A stretch of 64,000 bases of DNA from Phenylobacterium sp. (lineage in GTDB: Bacteria > Pseudomonadota > Alphaproteobacteria > Caulobacterales > Caulobacteraceae): positions 186,001 to 250,000 of the forward strand of contig JADCAS010000004.1 of the NCBI GenBank assembly GCA_020401865.1, written 5' to 3'. Within the stretch, counting starts at the first letter, position 1. Every line of letters begins with the position of its first letter. The notes below the pieces were generated by a model, which was given only the letters and a program-made list of their open reading frames with translations, was not told the DNA's origin and did no database searches. The position numbers and the translations under genes are program-made. Positions 61,704-64,000 of this stretch are shown here, in pieces.

Positions 61704-63635
61704 TCACGTCGTTACGTGCAGCGCATTCGAAATCGCGGCGAACAGCACCCCGACGTTGATTGGCTTGCCGACGTGGCCGCTGAAACCATCCTGTTCATAC
61801 TGCCGGATCTGTCCCGGCAGGACGTTGGCGGAAAGGGCGATGATCGGGACGGTTGCGCCCCGGCCCTTGAGCTGCCGGATCGCCTTGGTCGCAGAGACGC
61901 CGTCCATGACCGGCATCTGGATGTCCATCAGGACCAGATCGAAGTCGTTCTCGCCCTCGCTCATCATCGACAAAGCCTCGGCGCCGTTTGTGGCGAAGCT
62001 CAGCTTGACGCCGGAATCCTTGAGCAGGGCTCCCAACAACTCGCGATTTGCGGGGTGATCTTCCGCGAGCAGGATGTTGATGGATCGGTCCAGCTGCACC
62101 GCGGATTCGCGAGCCGCCTCTTCGACGGGTTCGGACACATCGAGTTCGACCTCCACGGTGAAGCATGAACCCCGACCCGGTTCGCTTTCGACCGAGATCG
62201 AGCCACCCATCAGTTCCATCAAGCGACGTGATATCGCCAACCCCAGGCCTGTGCCCCCATAGCGCCGGCTAATCGAGCCGTCGGCCTGGGAGAACCGGTC
62301 AAAAAGCCTGGCAAGCTGATCGGCGGACATGCCGACTCCGCTGTCGGCAACGCTTATCGTGAGCAACATGCGGCTAGCGCCGCGAGGTTGGGCCGACACA
62401 TTGACCGCGATCGTCCCGTTGTCCGTAAACTTGATGGCGTTGGACAGCAGATTCAGCAGAACCTGGTTTATCCGCATGTCGTCGCCATGCAGCCAGGACT
62501 GCGCCGCACCACACAATGGAGGTTCGACCTGAAACTGAATATCCAGACCTTTGCTCTCGGCCTGAGGCGCCAGCAATGAAATCGCATCCTCAATCAGTCT
62601 GACCGGATTGAAAGATGTGAAGTCAAGCTCGAGAGCCCCACTCTCAAGTTTGGAAAGATCCAGTACATCATTCACTACATTCAGAAGGGTTCGACTTGCC
62701 CTCGAAATTTTATTGACAAAATCTCGACTATGTTCGGGAAGCATCTCTTCCCGGGAGAGAAGGTCCGAGAATCCAATAATACTTGTGAGCGGCGTTCGAA
62801 GCTCATGACTCATGTTCGCCAGGAACTGTGACTTCGCCTCCGCCGCGGCATCCGCTTCGGCGAGCGCCTTGACCAGAGCTCTCTCCGCGTCCTTGCGCTC
62901 GGAGATGTCACGAAGGACGTCCACCCATTCAATCAACTCACCGAAGACGTTATGGGCGGGTCGCAGATTACCTTCCAACCAAACCCGGCTTCCGTCCTTC
63001 CGCTTGACCAGGACCTCTGTGGGCCCAAGGGAGCCCTTCTGCAGGATAATTCTGTTCAGAGCATCGGCCGCTCTCGGATGCTCCTCGCTGTCAATCAGTT
63101 CAAAAATGGATGTTCCGACCAGCTCTTCCGGCCTGTAACCAAGCATAAAATTTGCAGACGGAGATATAAATCTTAAAATACCGTCAGAAGAATAGCGTAT
63201 AATGAGATCCCGCGCATTTTCGGCTATGAATTTGAACTTTCGAACTTCTTCAAAATCAATCTTCATTTCTTCAAAATGCGACGTCACATTTATATTTACA
63301 CCGATAACCTCAGGACCCTTTTCTCCGTCTCGATAAGTCGCTCTCGACAGTACTTGTCGAATATTTCCATTTGGCAATTGAATTCTGTAATGAGAGGAAA
63401 GGGTGCCCTTGGTCGCAAATGTCTTGGCTATTCCTCGCGTTACGTAGTTGCGATCATCTGGGTGGTAGCGAGCGAGAACATCCTGGCCGGTACATCCGGG
63501 TTCCAGCTCGAACATGTCATACATCGCCGGCGAAAAATCAAATTGACCGTCAAAAAAGTATTTCCATGCCGCCACACCAGCGAGTTCAAGCAGTGCGTGT
63601 TCGTCTCCCAGCAAGCTATCAGGACATTGCCGCAT
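61704..63635 (-). CDS. Hybrid histidine kinase: PAS-PAS-HisKA-HATPase-REC
   Basis: 643 residues, no membrane segment, so cytoplasmic. PAS domain 1 about residues 10-120, PAS domain 2 about 130-250 (RFISPSANFMLGYRPEELVG), HisKA with phospho-acceptor His277 (MSHELRTPLTS), HATPase with NLLSNAIKFT (Asn399), DSGVGMS and GGTGLGLAISRRL, and a receiver with Asp571 (LVLMDIQMPVMDG). It should pass phosphate onward via a phosphotransfer protein. Ligand unknown. The 5' part coding the PAS domains is clearly richer in A+T than the 3' part. It is followed by the TonB-receptor tail on the same strand. Confidence 0.92.
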   Translation of the reverse strand: MRQCPDSLLGDEHALLELAGVAAWKYFFDGQFDFSPAMYDMFELEPGCTGQDVLARYHPDDRNYVTRGIAKTFATKGTLSSHYRIQLPNGNIRQVLSRATYRDGEKGPEVIGVNINVTSHFEEMKIDFEEVRKFKFIAENARDLIIRYSSDGILRFISPSANFMLGYRPEELVGTSIFELIDSEEHPRAADALNRIILQKGSLGPTEVLVKRKDGSRVWLEGNLRPAHNVFGELIEWVDVLRDISERKDAERALVKALAEADAAAEAKSQFLANMSHELRTPLTSIIGFSDLLSREEMLPEHSRDFVNKISRASRTLLNVVNDVLDLSKLESGALELDFTSFNPVRLIEDAISLLAPQAESKGLDIQFQVEPPLCGAAQSWLHGDDMRINQVLLNLLSNAIKFTDNGTIAVNVSAQPRGASRMLLTISVADSGVGMSADQLARLFDRFSQADGSISRRYGGTGLGLAISRRLMELMGGSISVESEPGRGSCFTVEVELDVSEPVEEAARESAVQLDRSINILLAEDHPANRELLGALLKDSGVKLSFATNGAEALSMMSEGENDFDLVLMDIQMPVMDGVSATKAIRQLKGRGATVPIIALSANVLPGQIRQYEQDGFSGHVGKPINVGVLFAAISNALHVTT

Positions 63636-63871
63636 ATCATCCGCCTCGCGAGTCCGGTTCTCTGGTCTTACCAGATGCTGGTTAAGTCGGTGTTACGTCT
63701 CTGGATGGATTGGAAAGTCGCCGGGAGAGGCGAGATGCGGGCGCCCTCAAGGCCAGACAGGATAGGTCGAGCCAGGCCTCAGAACCCGCGGTCGCAAAAG
63801 TCGAAGACGTGATGGAGGTCTGGCCCGGCAGTTGGGAAGGGCTCAGGACACGGCCCGTGCACGCCGCACAC

Positions 63872-63901
63872 AAAAGGGGCCCGCGGTCGCCCGCGAGCCC
63901 C
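63872..63901 (-). terminator. Rho-independent terminator of the TonB-receptor gene
   Basis: On the minus strand GGGGCTCGCGG (63891-63901) pairs with CCGCGGGCCCC (63876-63886), one G-U, loop GCGA, then TTTTG. It lies 46 bases after the receptor stop. Confidence 0.85.
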
Positions 63902-63947
63902 TGATTTCCGGCGCCAGGCTGGAAGATCCAGCCCGGCTCCGCATGCC

Positions 63948-64000
63948 TTACCAGGTCTTGGAGACGCCGATGCCGAAGGTGCGAGGCTCGGTATAGAAGG
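63948..64000 (-). CDS. C-terminus of a TonB-dependent outer-membrane receptor (rest outside window)
   Basis: The minus strand reads FYTEPRTFGIGVSKTW and stops at TAA (63948-63950). A terminal Trp/Phe preceded by alternating beta-strand residues (EPRTFGIGVSKTW) is the usual last strand and BAM-recognition signal of TonB-dependent receptors, common in Caulobacterales. Only 17 codons are visible, so substrate and length are unknown. The terminator at 63872-63901 follows. Confidence 0.65.
   Translation of the reverse strand, partial: FYTEPRTFGIGVSKTW

Overview
The window looks like chromosomal DNA of a high-GC alphaproteobacterium, most likely Caulobacterales (Caulobacter/Phenylobacterium type). 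Supporting signs are a TrcR/DUF1013 cell-cycle regulator, paired DUF465 genes, a ribB with a decayed GTP cyclohydrolase II half, GAAC-N7-GAAC (alphaproteobacterial LexA-type) and FNR/FixK-type operators, many ATGA/GTGA/TTGA gene overlaps, and the tail of a TonB-dependent receptor at the right edge. The assignment is inferred from gene content; no 16S gene is present.

Layout. 1-4.1 kb is a mosaic: the 3' end of ugd (UDP-glucose dehydrogenase), an RTX protein, a lipoprotein, a decayed citMHS 3' end fused to a second ugd 3' end, a HigBA toxin-antitoxin pair, a third ugd 3' end, then two small secreted proteins. 4.1-9.4 kb holds an intact citrate-type transporter, the divergent glmM and glmS, and a PaiB-like gene. 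9.4-12.8 kb is an AT-richer island with a Dcm-type cytosine methyltransferase, Vsr endonuclease and an MvaI/BcnI-like restriction enzyme, preceded by a LexA box. 12.8-19.3 kb has yhaV/prlF, phzF, galU and an envelope-sugar cluster. 19.4-27 kb carries infC, then (after an MFS transporter, a broken brnT with intact brnA, and a nucleotidyltransferase) rpmI-rplT-pheS-pheT.

27-36.8 kb: a Baeyer-Villiger-type monooxygenase behind an FNR-like site, a TPR protein, a thiolase-like protein, TlpA, argH-lptM-like-lysA, a phosphoribosyltransferase and a zinc-ribbon protein. 36.9-39.8 kb: ftsE-ftsX-ydcF-plsC, with an FtsE whose ATPase motifs are decayed. 40-50.9 kb: an MFS transporter, motA, purEK, a GGDEF protein, two DUF465 proteins, trcR, and an acyl-CoA synthetase-FMN reductase-ribB operon after an acyl-CoA dehydrogenase. 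51-58.6 kb: a serine hydrolase, a MATE exporter, rfbB, asparagine synthase and a glycosyltransferase. 58.7-64 kb: tRNA-Met(CAT), a GNAT gene, a second RTX protein whose last ~530 bp repeats the first RTX gene in inverted orientation, a lipoprotein, a SAM methyltransferase, a hybrid histidine kinase and the TonB-receptor end.

The genes converge on envelope building: GlmM/GlmS feed UDP-GlcNAc, GalU and Ugd feed UDP-glucose/UDP-glucuronate, RfbB feeds dTDP-sugars, glycosyltransferases use them, and FtsEX/PlsC serve division and phospholipid synthesis. The accessory layer (three toxin-antitoxin loci, one restriction island, two RTX genes and a repeatedly remodelled ugd end) is where the unusual biology lies.
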